This document shows, piece by piece, positions 35,314 through 44,362 of a stretch of DNA of 64,000 nucleotides. Position 1 is the first letter of the stretch; every line of letters begins with the position of its first letter. The translations under genes were made by a program, and so were the position numbers. The notes under the pieces were generated by a model. That model searched no databases. It was not told where the DNA came from and saw nothing but the letters and a program-made list of their open reading frames with translations. Origin of the DNA: JASHVB01 sp036489395 (GTDB taxonomy: Bacteria > Pseudomonadota > Alphaproteobacteria > Acetobacterales > Acetobacteraceae); contig DASXFW010000120.1 of assembly GCA_036489395.1 (NCBI GenBank), forward strand, positions 1 to 64,000, written 5' to 3'.

Positions 35314-36536
35314 CGGACGGTGTGGCACCACTGCGGCTGCTGACGTTCTCCACGCTGTATCCCAACGCCGCGCACCCGAACCACGGCGTGTTCGTCGAGA
35401 ATCGTTTGCGCCACCTGGTGGCCAGTGGCGGTGCCGTCGGCACGGTGGTCGCCCCGGTGCCGTGGTTCCCCAGCACCGCACCCGTGTTCGGGGACTGGGC
35501 GCGGCATGCCCGGACGCCGCGGCAGGAGAACCGGCATGGGCTGACCGTGCATCACCCGCGCTACCCGGTGATCCCCCGGGTCGGCATGTCGGCCGCGCCC
35601 TGGCTGCTGTATCGGGCGCTGCTGCCGGTGCTGCGCCGCATGGCCACGGGGGTGCGATACGACGCGATCGACGCACACTACCTGTACCCCGACGGCGTCG
35701 CCGCCGTGTGGCTCGGCCGTGCGCTCCGCCTGCCGGTGGTGGTCACCGCGCGAGGCAGCGACGTGACGCTGTTCCCCCGCTACGCCGTGCCGAAACGGCT
35801 GATCCAGGGCGCGATGCGCGATGCGGCAGCGCTGATCACCGTCAGTGCGGCCTTGAAGGCGGACCTCGTCGCGCTCGGCGCGCCGCCGGATAAGGTGACG
35901 GTGCTGCGCAATGGCGTGGACACGGCGCTGTTTTGCCCGCCGGCGGATCGCGAAGCGGCGCGCCACGCCCTGGGACTGAACCGCCCGACGCTGATTTCCG
36001 TTGGCCTGTTAATCGAAAGAAAGGGACATGACCGGATAATCGACGCCATGCGCCAACTGCCGGAGTTCGAGCTGCTGATCGTCGGCGAGGGCCCCGACCG
36101 CGACGCCCTGTCCGATCGGATTCGGCGGTATGGCCTGGAAGACCGGGTCCGGCTGCTGGGTCCGCGCCCGCATGCGGAGCTGCCGGCGCTGTACGGCGCG
36201 GCGGATGCGCTCGTGCTGGCCTCGTCGCGCGAGGGCTGGGCCAATGTGCTGCTGGAGGCGCTGGCCTGCGGCACACCCGTGGTCGCCAGCAACATTCCCG
36301 GCAACCCGGAGGTGGTGCGCACCCCACAGGCCGGGCTGATCATGCGCGACAACACGCCTGACGGCATCGCCGCCGCGGTGCGCACCCTGTTCGCCGCACC
36401 CCCGAGCCGCAAGGCAACGCGCGCGTACGCAGAGCACTTCGGCTGGGCTGAAACGACCGCGGGCCAACTCCGGGTGTTTCGCTCGGTTTGTGGCGCTAAC
36501 GAAACGGCGGCGCGCCGCGAAGTAGTGGCGGCATGA
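35310..36536 (+). CDS. GT4-family glycosyltransferase
   Basis: A retaining GT-B glycosyltransferase of 408 residues. The N-terminal acceptor domain opens TFSTLYPNAAHPNHGVFVENR; the C-terminal donor domain has LISVGLLIERKGHDRIIDAM, LLIVGEGPDRDAL and the E-x7-E motif region REGWANVLLEALACGTPVVA. This matches the PEP-CTERM-linked GT4 family present in many exosortase A loci. The GTG start overlaps the prsT stop (GTGA), so it belongs to the same operon. It probably adds a sugar to the lipid-linked repeat unit. Donor and acceptor are unknown. Confidence 0.9.
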   Translation: MTDGVAPLRLLTFSTLYPNAAHPNHGVFVENRLRHLVASGGAVGTVVAPVPWFPSTAPVFGDWARHARTPRQENRHGLTVHHPRYPVIPRVGMSAAPWLLYRALLPVLRRMATGVRYDAIDAHYLYPDGVAAVWLGRALRLPVVVTARGSDVTLFPRYAVPKRLIQGAMRDAAALITVSAALKADLVALGAPPDKVTVLRNGVDTALFCPPADREAARHALGLNRPTLISVGLLIERKGHDRIIDAMRQLPEFELLIVGEGPDRDALSDRIRRYGLEDRVRLLGPRPHAELPALYGAADALVLASSREGWANVLLEALACGTPVVASNIPGNPEVVRTPQAGLIMRDNTPDGIAAAVRTLFAAPPSRKATRAYAEHFGWAETTAGQLRVFRSVCGANETAARREVVAA

Positions 36537-36547
36537 TCCGGCCCATG

Positions 36548-36608
36548 GTTGCCCCCCCTCCCCTTGTGGGCTTGGACCGTGAAGCGAACCAAGGATGGGG
36601 GGAGGGAG
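36548..36608. repeat. Degenerate module C hairpin
   Basis: CCCCCCTCCCCTTGTGGG and the facing CAAGGATGGGGGGAGGGAG form a diverged module C inverted repeat in the 145-bp gap before the flippase gene. Confidence 0.55.
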
Positions 36609-36681
36609 AGTCCGCGATATCCTTGACTGGCACACGCCGGGAATGCTCTCTCGATGCGACCGTCCTGAAAGCCCTGTCCGC

Positions 36682-38217
36682 ATGTCGGATGTAGCACCGC
36701 CGCCGCAACTCGGCCGACAGGTCGCGATCGCATCCCTGTTCATGATCGGGCTGCGTTTCGCGTTCCGCGGCATCGGCTTCATCAGCACGCTGGTTCTGGT
36801 TCGGCTGTTGGACCCGGCCGATTTCGGTCTGGTCGGCCTCGCCACGGCGGTGTTCGCCATGTTCGACACGCTGACCGAGATGTCCATGCAAATGGCGCTG
36901 ATCCGCCTGCCGGAGATGGACCGCGCGCATATGGACACCGCCTGGACCCTGGGCATCCTGCGCGGCGTGATCATCGGTGCCGCGCTGGCGGCGAGCGCCG
37001 GACTCGCCGCGGACTGGATGCAGGACAGCCGCGTCACCCCCATCGTGCTGGTGCTGGCGGCCATGGCCGTGGTGCAGGGTTTCGAAAACATCGGCACCAC
37101 CTATTTCCGGCGCGATCTCGATTTCGGCATGGTGTTTCGTTACCGGCTGGCCGGCAGACTGATCGCGTTCGCGGTGACAGTCGGCGGCGCCATCGCGTTC
37201 CGTTCCTACTGGGCACTGGTTGCCGGCATCGTCGGCTCCCGGCTTTTCATGGTCGCCTATAGCTATGTGATCCAGCCGTACCGCCCGCGCATTTCCTTCG
37301 CCGCATTGCACGAGCTGCTGCATTTCTCGAAATGGTTCCTCGCCACCAACGTTCTCGGCGCGATCGAAGCCTATACCGCCACGATGCTGTTCGGCCGCAT
37401 CGGCGGAGCGACCGCCGTCGGCCTGTACCAAATCTCCTGGCAGGTCGGCAGCCTGCCGATCGGCGAGATCGCCGCGCCGATCCGCGAACCGCTTTACTCC
37501 GGCTATGCGAAATTGCTCGGCAGCCTGTCGGCAATCCGCGCGCATTTCGTGGAGGGCCTGGCGCTCGTCTTATTGGTCGTAGCGCCGATGTCGGTCGGTC
37601 TCGGTGTGACCGCCGATCTGGTCTGGCCGATCGTTCTGGGCGCCAAGTGGGCCGCGTCCTCCCCATTGATCGGCCTCTGCGCCTGGTACGCGTTGTTCGA
37701 CTCGATCGGCCATTTCACGCACGGCATCTACATCGTGCTCAATCGCCAACGGCGCCTGGTGCTGACCTACGCGCCGATCATCGTCGTGCGCTTCGGCGCC
37801 GCAATCGTCATCGGCCTGCATTGGGGCGTTGTCGCAGCGGTATGGAGCCTGACCGTAACGGCAGCGCTGAGCATGATCATCTGGGTTGGCTGCGTCCTGC
37901 CCATCCTGCAACTGCGGCTGCGCGATTTGCTGGAACCGATCTGGCGCACCGTGGTCAGTTGCGGCGTCATGGCGGGCGTCCTGCTCGAGTGGCTGCCGCT
38001 CACGTCTGATGGTGCGCCGTTGCGCGTGGTGGGCACGCGACTGGCGATCGCGATCGGCGTGGGCGCGGCCAGCCAGATTGCCACCCAGGTGGCGCTCTGG
38101 ATGGTGTGCGGCATGCCAGCGGGGCCCGAGCACCGCGTCGTGCAGATCGCTGCCGGCCTGTGGCGACGCGCTGTCGCGATGCCCCTGGCGACGCGACGGT
38201 GGCTGCAGGTCCGATGA
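36682..38217 (+). CDS. Lipid-linked oligosaccharide flippase (Wzx/MOP superfamily)
   Basis: An inner-membrane protein of 511 residues with twelve to fourteen membrane segments, of the polysaccharide-transporter group of the MOP superfamily. Family-typical segments are FISTLVLVRLLDPADFGLVG near the start, DTLTEMSMQMALIRLPEMD, then FRRDLDFGMVFRYRL and LHFSKWFLATNV in the middle. It should move lipid-linked repeat units to the periplasmic face for polymerisation. I start at ATG 36682; ATG 36643 is possible. Its stop overlaps the methyltransferase start as ATGA. A polymerase (Wzy) is not seen in the window. Confidence 0.9.
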   Translation: MSDVAPPPQLGRQVAIASLFMIGLRFAFRGIGFISTLVLVRLLDPADFGLVGLATAVFAMFDTLTEMSMQMALIRLPEMDRAHMDTAWTLGILRGVIIGAALAASAGLAADWMQDSRVTPIVLVLAAMAVVQGFENIGTTYFRRDLDFGMVFRYRLAGRLIAFAVTVGGAIAFRSYWALVAGIVGSRLFMVAYSYVIQPYRPRISFAALHELLHFSKWFLATNVLGAIEAYTATMLFGRIGGATAVGLYQISWQVGSLPIGEIAAPIREPLYSGYAKLLGSLSAIRAHFVEGLALVLLVVAPMSVGLGVTADLVWPIVLGAKWAASSPLIGLCAWYALFDSIGHFTHGIYIVLNRQRRLVLTYAPIIVVRFGAAIVIGLHWGVVAAVWSLTVTAALSMIIWVGCVLPILQLRLRDLLEPIWRTVVSCGVMAGVLLEWLPLTSDGAPLRVVGTRLAIAIGVGAASQIATQVALWMVCGMPAGPEHRVVQIAAGLWRRAVAMPLATRRWLQVR

Positions 38218-39017
38218 ACCAGCCCACTTCCTTCGTCGGTACGCTCGCGCTGACCAGCGTGCCGATCTATGCGTGGTGGCGTCTGCGCGGCCGGCGCTCC
38301 CCCGTGTGGTTGCGATTTGCCGGCGGGCCGCGCTTCCGGCTGCGACCGCGCAGCATGGGCAACAACGATCACGGCGTCGCCTACGAAGTGTTCGTGCATC
38401 GGTTCTATGATTGCCCGCGTCCGCTGCCGACCGAGGATGTGCGACTGATCGTCGATCTCGGGGCGAATGTCGGGTTCTCCTGCCTGTACTGGCTGACCCG
38501 CTTTCCCAACGCGCGGCTCATCGCCTTGGAACCGCATCCGGTGCATTTCGCGCAGTGCCAGCTCAATCTGTCCGCCAACGGCCTGCTGCCGCGCGCGGAG
38601 CTGTACCAGGCTGCGGCCGGTGCCGAGACGCGGCAGATCACGCTGAGCGATGCCGGCACGTCCTCCGCGGTTCAGGCGAATGGAACACCCGGCATCACCA
38701 CCAACATGCTCGACGTGTTCGATCTGCTGCACGACCGGCCTGTCGATTTGCTCAAGCTGGACATCGAGGGCGGCGAATACGCGATCCTGGGCGACGCACG
38801 TTTCGACCGGCTTGCCCCGCGCTATCTGGTGATGGAATGGCACGGTTCCCCGCGCGAGCGGGATTGGTGCCTGACCCGGCTTGGCTCGTTGGGCTACGAT
38901 ATCGTGCAACTGTTTGATCACCAATCGCACGGCATGTTATGGGCCCTGCGCCGCGCGGCGGCGGATGCCGCATCCCCACCCACACACTCTGCCCGGCAGA
39001 GCACTGACGGAGACTGA
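38214..39017 (+). CDS. FkbM-family methyltransferase
   Basis: A SAM-dependent O-methyltransferase of 267 residues. The SAM-binding glycine motif is LIVDLGANVGFSCLYW (about 82-97), followed by an acidic post-II residue (ALEPHPVHFAQ). The FkbM-specific LLKLDIEGGEYAIL (about 180-193) is clear. It starts with an ATGA overlap with the flippase gene, so it belongs to the same transcript. It most likely methylates a hydroxyl of the exopolysaccharide or of a lipid-linked sugar. Confidence 0.9.
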   Translation: MNQPTSFVGTLALTSVPIYAWWRLRGRRSPVWLRFAGGPRFRLRPRSMGNNDHGVAYEVFVHRFYDCPRPLPTEDVRLIVDLGANVGFSCLYWLTRFPNARLIALEPHPVHFAQCQLNLSANGLLPRAELYQAAAGAETRQITLSDAGTSSAVQANGTPGITTNMLDVFDLLHDRPVDLLKLDIEGGEYAILGDARFDRLAPRYLVMEWHGSPRERDWCLTRLGSLGYDIVQLFDHQSHGMLWALRRAAADAASPPTHSARQSTDGD

Positions 39018-39025
39018 CTCGGGTC

Positions 39026-39940
39026 ATGTTGTACAGATGGCGGCGCCGGCTGATGACGTGGAATTTCGACCGCCAGATCAGCGGCATTCTGGAAACTCCG
39101 CCGCTGCGCGTGGTCGATGCGCCGTGGACCATCGTCAGCATGATCAAGAATCGCGACGTGCCGATGTACACGCTGAGCATCAAGGCGTTCTATTCCTATC
39201 TCGGCGCCGGGCGCGTCATCGGCATCATCGATCGCGACATGCCAGAGTCGTTGCGCGACATGCTGCGCCGGCAGGTGGAAGGGATCGAACTGGTGATCCT
39301 GGAGGACCTGGAAACCGGCACCTGCCAACGCGGCGGAACCTGGGAGCGACTGGTCTTTCTGCTCGATCGTTCATGCGATCAGTACGTGATCCAGTTGGAT
39401 GCGGATGTGCTGGCGACCGGGCCTGATCTGAAGGAGCTGAAGGACTGCGTCACGCGCAACGTCGCGTTCACCATCGCGGACGGCGACGAATTCCGCACCA
39501 TGCGCGAATCCGCGGCGCGCGCGCAGGCCGATCCGGATACCAGCTATGTGGGCATCGCGATCGAGCAGCGGTTCGACCGTTATCCGGATTGCGATCGGCT
39601 GAGGTATATTCGGGGGTCTTCCGGACTTGCCGGGTTTGCCCGCGGCGGATTCACGCGCGCGCAGATCGAAGCGTTTCACGCACAGATGCAGGAACTGCTG
39701 CCGGAGCGCTGGCATGAATGGGGGTCGGAACAATGCGGCTCCAATTTCGCGGTCGCGAATTCCCCCGGCGCGGTGGCGCTGCCGTATCCGGCGTATGGCA
39801 GCTTCAGTCCGGGCATGGAACGCGACCGCTGCAAGTGCTTCCACTTCATCGGCGCGTTCCGGTTCCGCGACAATTACTTTGCGAACCGCGCCCGCGAGGC
39901 GATCGCCCGCCTGGCACCGCCGCAGCGTTCGGCGGCGTGA
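39026..39940 (+). CDS. GT-A-like glycosyltransferase of the exopolysaccharide operon
   Basis: A 304-residue soluble protein. A nucleotide-sugar-binding motif D125-A-D127 in YVIQLDADVLATG is typical of GT-A glycosyltransferases and is preceded by a strand-helix pattern (TIVSMIKNRDVPMYTLSIKA). The C-terminal half has CGSNFAVANSPG and a cysteine-rich RDRCKCFHFIGAFRFRDNYF. I recognise the fold pattern rather than the family; a GT8-like or nucleotide-diphospho-sugar transferase is the best reading. It is the last gene of the rightward arm, 8 bp after the methyltransferase, so it probably acts on the same polymer. Confidence 0.7.
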   Translation: MLYRWRRRLMTWNFDRQISGILETPPLRVVDAPWTIVSMIKNRDVPMYTLSIKAFYSYLGAGRVIGIIDRDMPESLRDMLRRQVEGIELVILEDLETGTCQRGGTWERLVFLLDRSCDQYVIQLDADVLATGPDLKELKDCVTRNVAFTIADGDEFRTMRESAARAQADPDTSYVGIAIEQRFDRYPDCDRLRYIRGSSGLAGFARGGFTRAQIEAFHAQMQELLPERWHEWGSEQCGSNFAVANSPGAVALPYPAYGSFSPGMERDRCKCFHFIGAFRFRDNYFANRAREAIARLAPPQRSAA

Positions 39941-39949
39941 CCGCATCAC

Positions 39950-40172
39950 GATGTCATTGTTAGGCCGCTTGGCCGAAGCAATCTCCGGTGGGGGATTGCT
40001 TCGGCACAGCGGCCTGACAAGAAACAACGTCCCCCCCTCCCCTTGAGGGAGGGGTTGGGGGAGGGGTGCGTACATCCGCGATCAGTGGATGAACGCACCC
40101 CTCCCCCAACCCCTCCCTCAAGGGGAGGGGAGACCTACGCTCCGCCCGGTGGCCAACTCGCAATGACAGGAT
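39950..40172. repeat. Composite repeat: modules B, C, D
   Basis: Geneless gap 39941-40240 after the rightward arm. It contains a short module B hairpin (39954-40023), then a module C hairpin (40029-40133) with near-perfect 37-bp arms that start CCCCTCCCCTTGAGGGAGGG around a 22-base loop, then the tail of module D (GGTGGCCAACTCGCAATGACA). It probably ends transcription of the arm. Confidence 0.8.
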
Positions 40173-40240
40173 TCGCCGGGACATGACTCGCCAGGTGTTG
40201 CGCACGTCGTAGAATGCCGTGCCCAGAAAGGGGAACGGCC

Positions 40241-41242
40241 ATGAGCAATCGCCAGGTGCGCCTGAAGTCCCGCCCCGACGGCATCCCGCAGGCCGAGCAC
40301 TTCGAGATCGTCGAGGTCCCCGAACCGCAACTGCGCGACAACCAGGTGCTGATCCGCAACCGGTTCCTATCGGTGGAACCAGCGATGCGCGGCTGGCTCT
40401 CCACCGTCGCGAACTATTCCCAGCCGGTCGGCATCGGCGAAGTGATGCGGTCCTTCGCGGCCGGCGAGGTGATCGAATCCCGCCACCCGGACTATCCGCC
40501 CGGCGACCAGGTTGTTGGGATGTTCGGGTGGCAGACGCACGCCGCGATTTCTCCCGCCGCGATCATCCGCAAGGTGACGGAACGCGACGTGCCGCTGTCT
40601 GCGTCGCTGCACGTGCTGGGGTTAACGGGACTTACCGCGTATTTCGGATTGCTCGACATCGGCCAGCCGGAGGAAGGCAACACGGTCGTCGTCTCCACCG
40701 CCGCGGGTTCGGTCGGTTCCTTCGTCGGGCAGATCGCGGCGATCAAGCATTGCCGCACGGTCGGCATCACCGGTGGCGCGGCCAAGGCTGAACTGTGCCG
40801 CACGCGCTTCGGCTACGATGCGGCAATCGACTACAAAGCGACGAAGGATCTGGACGCTGCGCTGGCGGAAGCGGCGCCGCGCGGGGTCGATGTATATTTC
40901 GACAACACGTCCGGCCCGATCAGCGATGCGGTGATGCGGCATCTCGCGGTCGGCGCACGCGTGGTGATCTGCGGCACCGTGTCGCAGCCGGCGTGGGACC
41001 CGTGGCCGTCAGGCCCCCGGGTCGAGCGGCATCTGCTGGTGAAGCGCGCGCGCATGCAGGGTTTCGTCGTGCCGGATTATGAACACCGTTACGACGAGGC
41101 GCTGGAGCAATTGGCCCATTGGGTGCGGCAGGATCGGCTGCGCTATGAGGAGGAGATACTGGAGGGGATAGAGCACGCGCCGGATGCGATCGCGCGGCTG
41201 TATCGCGGGGACAACATGGGAAAGCTGCTGATCCGGGTGTGA
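40241..41242 (+). CDS. Zinc-independent MDR-type NADP-dependent oxidoreductase
   Basis: A 333-residue medium-chain reductase of the prostaglandin reductase / CurA-like branch. The start MSNRQVRLKSRPDGIPQ and RFLSVEPAMRGWL are family signatures, and AAGSVGSFVGQIAAIKHCRTVGITGG is the Rossmann motif in a longer segment near residues 153-180. The catalytic-zinc ligands are absent. It usually reduces alpha,beta-unsaturated ketones or quinone-like compounds with NADPH. A strong ribosome-binding site (AAAGGGGA) supports ATG 40241. A paralogue lies at 55847-56866. It is flanked by composite repeats and has no operon partner. Confidence 0.9.
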   Translation: MSNRQVRLKSRPDGIPQAEHFEIVEVPEPQLRDNQVLIRNRFLSVEPAMRGWLSTVANYSQPVGIGEVMRSFAAGEVIESRHPDYPPGDQVVGMFGWQTHAAISPAAIIRKVTERDVPLSASLHVLGLTGLTAYFGLLDIGQPEEGNTVVVSTAAGSVGSFVGQIAAIKHCRTVGITGGAAKAELCRTRFGYDAAIDYKATKDLDAALAEAAPRGVDVYFDNTSGPISDAVMRHLAVGARVVICGTVSQPAWDPWPSGPRVERHLLVKRARMQGFVVPDYEHRYDEALEQLAHWVRQDRLRYEEEILEGIEHAPDAIARLYRGDNMGKLLIRV

Positions 41243-41317
41243 GGGGCGGCCCTCAGCCATCATTGCGCATTGCCACCGGCCCGCGTGCCGACCCACCCTG
41301 GATGATACGCGGCTTTC

Positions 41318-41590
41318 CTGTCATTGCGACGCCACTTGGCCGAAGCAATCTCGTTGGTGACAAGCAGCGGTTCATCTCCGACGAGATTGCTTCGGCCAGG
41401 TGGCCTAACAAGAAACAAGGTTCCCCCCTCCCCTTGAGGGAGGGGTGGGTACATCCGCGGTCGGTGGATGTACGCACCCCTCCCCCAACCCCTCCCTCAA
41501 GGGGAGGGGGGGGAACCTACGTCAGGCCGTCGACGTCGTTTCATCCAGGGCGGGTCGGTTCGCCGGCCGGTAGCCAACTCGCAATGACAA
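41318..41590. repeat. Composite repeat: modules B, C, D
   Basis: Geneless gap 41243-41603 between converging genes. Module B (41320-41415) has arms GCCGAAGCAATCTCGTTGG and their complement. Module C (41424-41516) has an unequal inverted arm and a loop closely related to that at 40.07 kb (ACATCCGCG.TC.GTGGATG). Module D (41530-41590) ends CAACTCGCAATGACAA. The order is the same as at 39.95 kb. Confidence 0.8.
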
Positions 41591-41603
41591 TTGGGGCCCG
41601 GCA

Positions 41604-42821
41604 TCACCTGGGCGACCGATCCACTACGCGCAGGCATATCGCTTCGAATTGCCTCGCCACCTGCGTCCAGGAAAACTTATCCTCTAACAACGAACGCGCC
41701 GCCGTCGTCATACCCGCACGCAATGCAGCGTCATCCAGCAGACGCAGGATCGCCGCGGCAAATTCCGGTGCTTCATCGGCGGCGAGGAAATGCGTGCCGG
41801 GAGTGATTGCCAGTCCCTCGATACCCACTGCGGTCGAGACAACAGGCCGGCCGGCGGCCATCGCCTCGAACGCCTTGATGCGCGTGCCGCTGCCCACGCG
41901 CAGCGGGATGACATAGACATCCGCATCCAGCACATAGGGCCGCACGTCATCGACATAGCCGGTGAACGTCCATGCAAGGCCACGCGATGCGGCGGCGTCG
42001 ATCAACGTCTGCGGTGGATTGCGGCCGACGACGACCGCGCGCGCCGCGGGACGCGCACGCAGCACCAGCGGCCAGACCGCATCCATCAGCCAGGCAATGC
42101 CGTCGATATTGGCGCGCCAGTCCATCGCGCCGCAGAACACGATGCTGCCGCCATCGTCGCGCGGCGACGCGATCGGCGGGACATAGCGGTGAAAATCGAG
42201 ATCGACGCCGGTGTCGATGCATGCCACCGGGGGCAATGCGTAATCGCGTTGCAGCACCGTTGCGTCGCGCGCGGACACCGCGATCACCGAATCAAACCGG
42301 CGCAGAGTCTCGCCCTCGAAGCGGCGCATCTTCCTCGCCTGCGAGCGCCATACCGCGCGCCACAACGGGTTTGCCACGGCGGCATGACGTTCGAAGATTT
42401 CCGCCTCGACGTTGTGCGTGAAGATGGCCGAGGGCGGCAGCGCGCCATCCGGCAGCAGTACCGCGGCGTGCGGGAAATCGACCACGATCAGGTCCGGCGC
42501 CACGGCGAGTTCGTCGCGCACCGCGGCGCTGCCGGCAGCGGATTGGTCGGATGACACTGCCACCGGCAGCGCACTGAACAAGGCCGCGACACGACCGATG
42601 CGTGACGGCGCGACAGTCGGCCAGGCTACGAAGCGATCGGCCACCGCCGCGAGGTCTGCCGCGAACGGCTTTGTGTCGTCAGGTGCGGGCGACGCGAGCG
42701 CGATCTCGAATGCGCCGCCGCGCATGTGGCGCAGGATGTTGGACGTGCGGATCTTGCCGCCTTCGTTGGCCGGGAAAAGAAAGCGCGGACTGACGAACAG
42801 CAGACGGCGCCGTTCGGTCAC
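41604..42821 (-). CDS. GT4-family glycosyltransferase next to algD
   Basis: A GT-B glycosyltransferase of 405 residues. The N-terminus RRRLLFVSPRFLFPANEGGK matches the acceptor-domain start of GT4 enzymes; the donor domain has IVFCGAMDWRANIDGIAWL, then AVVVGRNPPQ and VIPLRVGSGTRIKAFEAMAAGRP in a longer block, the conserved glycine-rich and E-x7-E region. I use GTG 42821, which overlaps the algD stop as GTGA; the ATG at 42854 lies inside algD. Coupled translation with an AlgD-type enzyme suggests that it uses GDP-mannuronate or acts on the same polymer. This link is inference from gene order. Confidence 0.88.
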   Translation of the reverse strand: MTERRRLLFVSPRFLFPANEGGKIRTSNILRHMRGGAFEIALASPAPDDTKPFAADLAAVADRFVAWPTVAPSRIGRVAALFSALPVAVSSDQSAAGSAAVRDELAVAPDLIVVDFPHAAVLLPDGALPPSAIFTHNVEAEIFERHAAVANPLWRAVWRSQARKMRRFEGETLRRFDSVIAVSARDATVLQRDYALPPVACIDTGVDLDFHRYVPPIASPRDDGGSIVFCGAMDWRANIDGIAWLMDAVWPLVLRARPAARAVVVGRNPPQTLIDAAASRGLAWTFTGYVDDVRPYVLDADVYVIPLRVGSGTRIKAFEAMAAGRPVVSTAVGIEGLAITPGTHFLAADEAPEFAAAILRLLDDAALRAGMTTAARSLLEDKFSWTQVARQFEAICLRVVDRSPR

Positions 42822-44134
42822 CAATGGAGACCCTGGTAGGCGATGCCGGGGCATTCTGCGATTTCCGCGATGCCGGCGAGGTCCAGCACCTTGTGGTCGG
42901 TCAGTCCCGCCAGCAACGCCGCGCGGTCCTGCTTTTCAACATGGCCGATGACGGCGATGCGGCTGTTCGCCAGCGCCTCCTGCGGCGAGGCGACCATCAA
43001 ACGTTCCAGGTGCGGAATCTCCCGGTCGATATACGCGCGGTTGCTGCCGGTCAGTCGTGCCACCTGCACGGAGCGATCGAAGATGCGCAGATCGTAGCCG
43101 CGGCCGATCAGGCGTTCCGCCAACGTGACGAACGGCGATTCGCGCAAGTCGTCGGTGCCGGATTTGAATGCGAGACCGAACAGACTGACGGATTGGCGCC
43201 CGTGCTGCGTGATGGCGGCGAAGGCGTGTTCTATGATGGCGTTGTTGCTCGGCATCACGTGGCTGAGGAATGGCGCCGACACATGCGCCTGGTCGGCCAG
43301 CGCGAGGAAGCTGCGCACGTCCTTCGGCAGGCACGAACCGCCGAACGCGAAGCCTGGACGCAAATAGGCGGTGGAGATGTTCAGCATCCGGTCTTCGCAG
43401 AACAAGCGGAAGGCCTCGCGCGCATCGACGCCGTGTGCCGCGAGTACCGTGCCGGCCTCGTTGGCGAAGGCGAGCTTCACGGCGTGGAAGACGTTGCACA
43501 GGTACTTGACGCTCTCGGCGACCCGGTACGGTGCGACGTGCAGTGGCGCTTCGATTTTGCCATACAGCTCCCGCAGCACCGCGGCGTTATCGCCGGGCGC
43601 GGCACCGAGCAGCGTGAATGGCGGCGCACGGAAGTCTCGCACGGAACTGCCTTCGCGGAGGAATTCCGGATTGCTGTAGTAGTGCAGGCCGTCGCCGTTG
43701 CGGCGTCCCGACTCGCGTTCCAGAATCGGGATGACATGTTCTTGCGCGGTGCCGGGCGGCACGGTGGAGCGCATCACCACGGTATGCGGCGTCGGCTTGT
43801 GGCGGATCGCGCGGCCGATTTCCGCGGTCACTTGCTCCACCGCGCGCATCGACAGGCTGCCGTCGGCGGCACCAGGTGTGCCGACCGAAATGAAGGACAC
43901 CTCGGTGCCGGCCACCGCTTCGTTTGCATCCGTGGTCGCGGTCAGGGTGCCGGCGGCGACGGCGTCGGCGATGATGCGGTCGATATCCTCCTCGACGATC
44001 GGGGAGCGGCCGGCGCGCAGCATCGCCACCTTGTCCGCCGCGGTGTCCACGCCGACCACGTGATGGCCAAGCTGCGCCAGGCAGCCGCTGGAGACGGCAC
44101 CGACATAGCCGATACCAAAGATCGAAATGCGCAT
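42818..44134 (-). CDS. algD: GDP-mannose 6-dehydrogenase-type nucleotide-sugar dehydrogenase
   Basis: NAD-dependent four-electron dehydrogenase of 438 residues that converts GDP-mannose to GDP-mannuronate. The N-terminal Rossmann motif is MRISIFGIGYVGAVSSGCLA. The catalytic cysteine C268 in FAFGGSCLPKDVRSF and K210 in ESVKYLCNV are at the same numbers I recall for Pseudomonas AlgD. The linking AFKSGTDDLRESP and C-terminal RIFDRSV motifs also match AlgD more closely than UDP-glucose dehydrogenases. ManC at 5775 could supply GDP-mannose. It overlaps the following GT4 gene by 4 bp. It diverges from the carboxylase gene across a 228-bp gap without clear features. Confidence 0.88.
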   Translation of the reverse strand: MRISIFGIGYVGAVSSGCLAQLGHHVVGVDTAADKVAMLRAGRSPIVEEDIDRIIADAVAAGTLTATTDANEAVAGTEVSFISVGTPGAADGSLSMRAVEQVTAEIGRAIRHKPTPHTVVMRSTVPPGTAQEHVIPILERESGRRNGDGLHYYSNPEFLREGSSVRDFRAPPFTLLGAAPGDNAAVLRELYGKIEAPLHVAPYRVAESVKYLCNVFHAVKLAFANEAGTVLAAHGVDAREAFRLFCEDRMLNISTAYLRPGFAFGGSCLPKDVRSFLALADQAHVSAPFLSHVMPSNNAIIEHAFAAITQHGRQSVSLFGLAFKSGTDDLRESPFVTLAERLIGRGYDLRIFDRSVQVARLTGSNRAYIDREIPHLERLMVASPQEALANSRIAVIGHVEKQDRAALLAGLTDHKVLDLAGIAEIAECPGIAYQGLHW

Positions 44135-44362
44135 GCGCGTGCCTTCGTGAGATCGCAACGCCCGGGATGCCTGGCGGTGGACGGATGGAGGATGCCCGGG
44201 TTTTTCCGGATCGATGAGCGTGTCGCTTATCCCACGGGAAGGTTTAAGCGTCGTTACCGGGGCTTTTCAACAGGCAGATGGCGTGGCGACGAAGGGCCGG
44301 CCGTTGCGCCTCCGTCGATTCCTCCATAGCGTCGGTGTTTCCAACAGGGGAACCGACCGAGA

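Noticed and set aside
40029..40133. CRISPR-like repeats
   Set aside because: The repeated blocks are single inverted hairpins with arms facing each other, not direct repeats with spacers.
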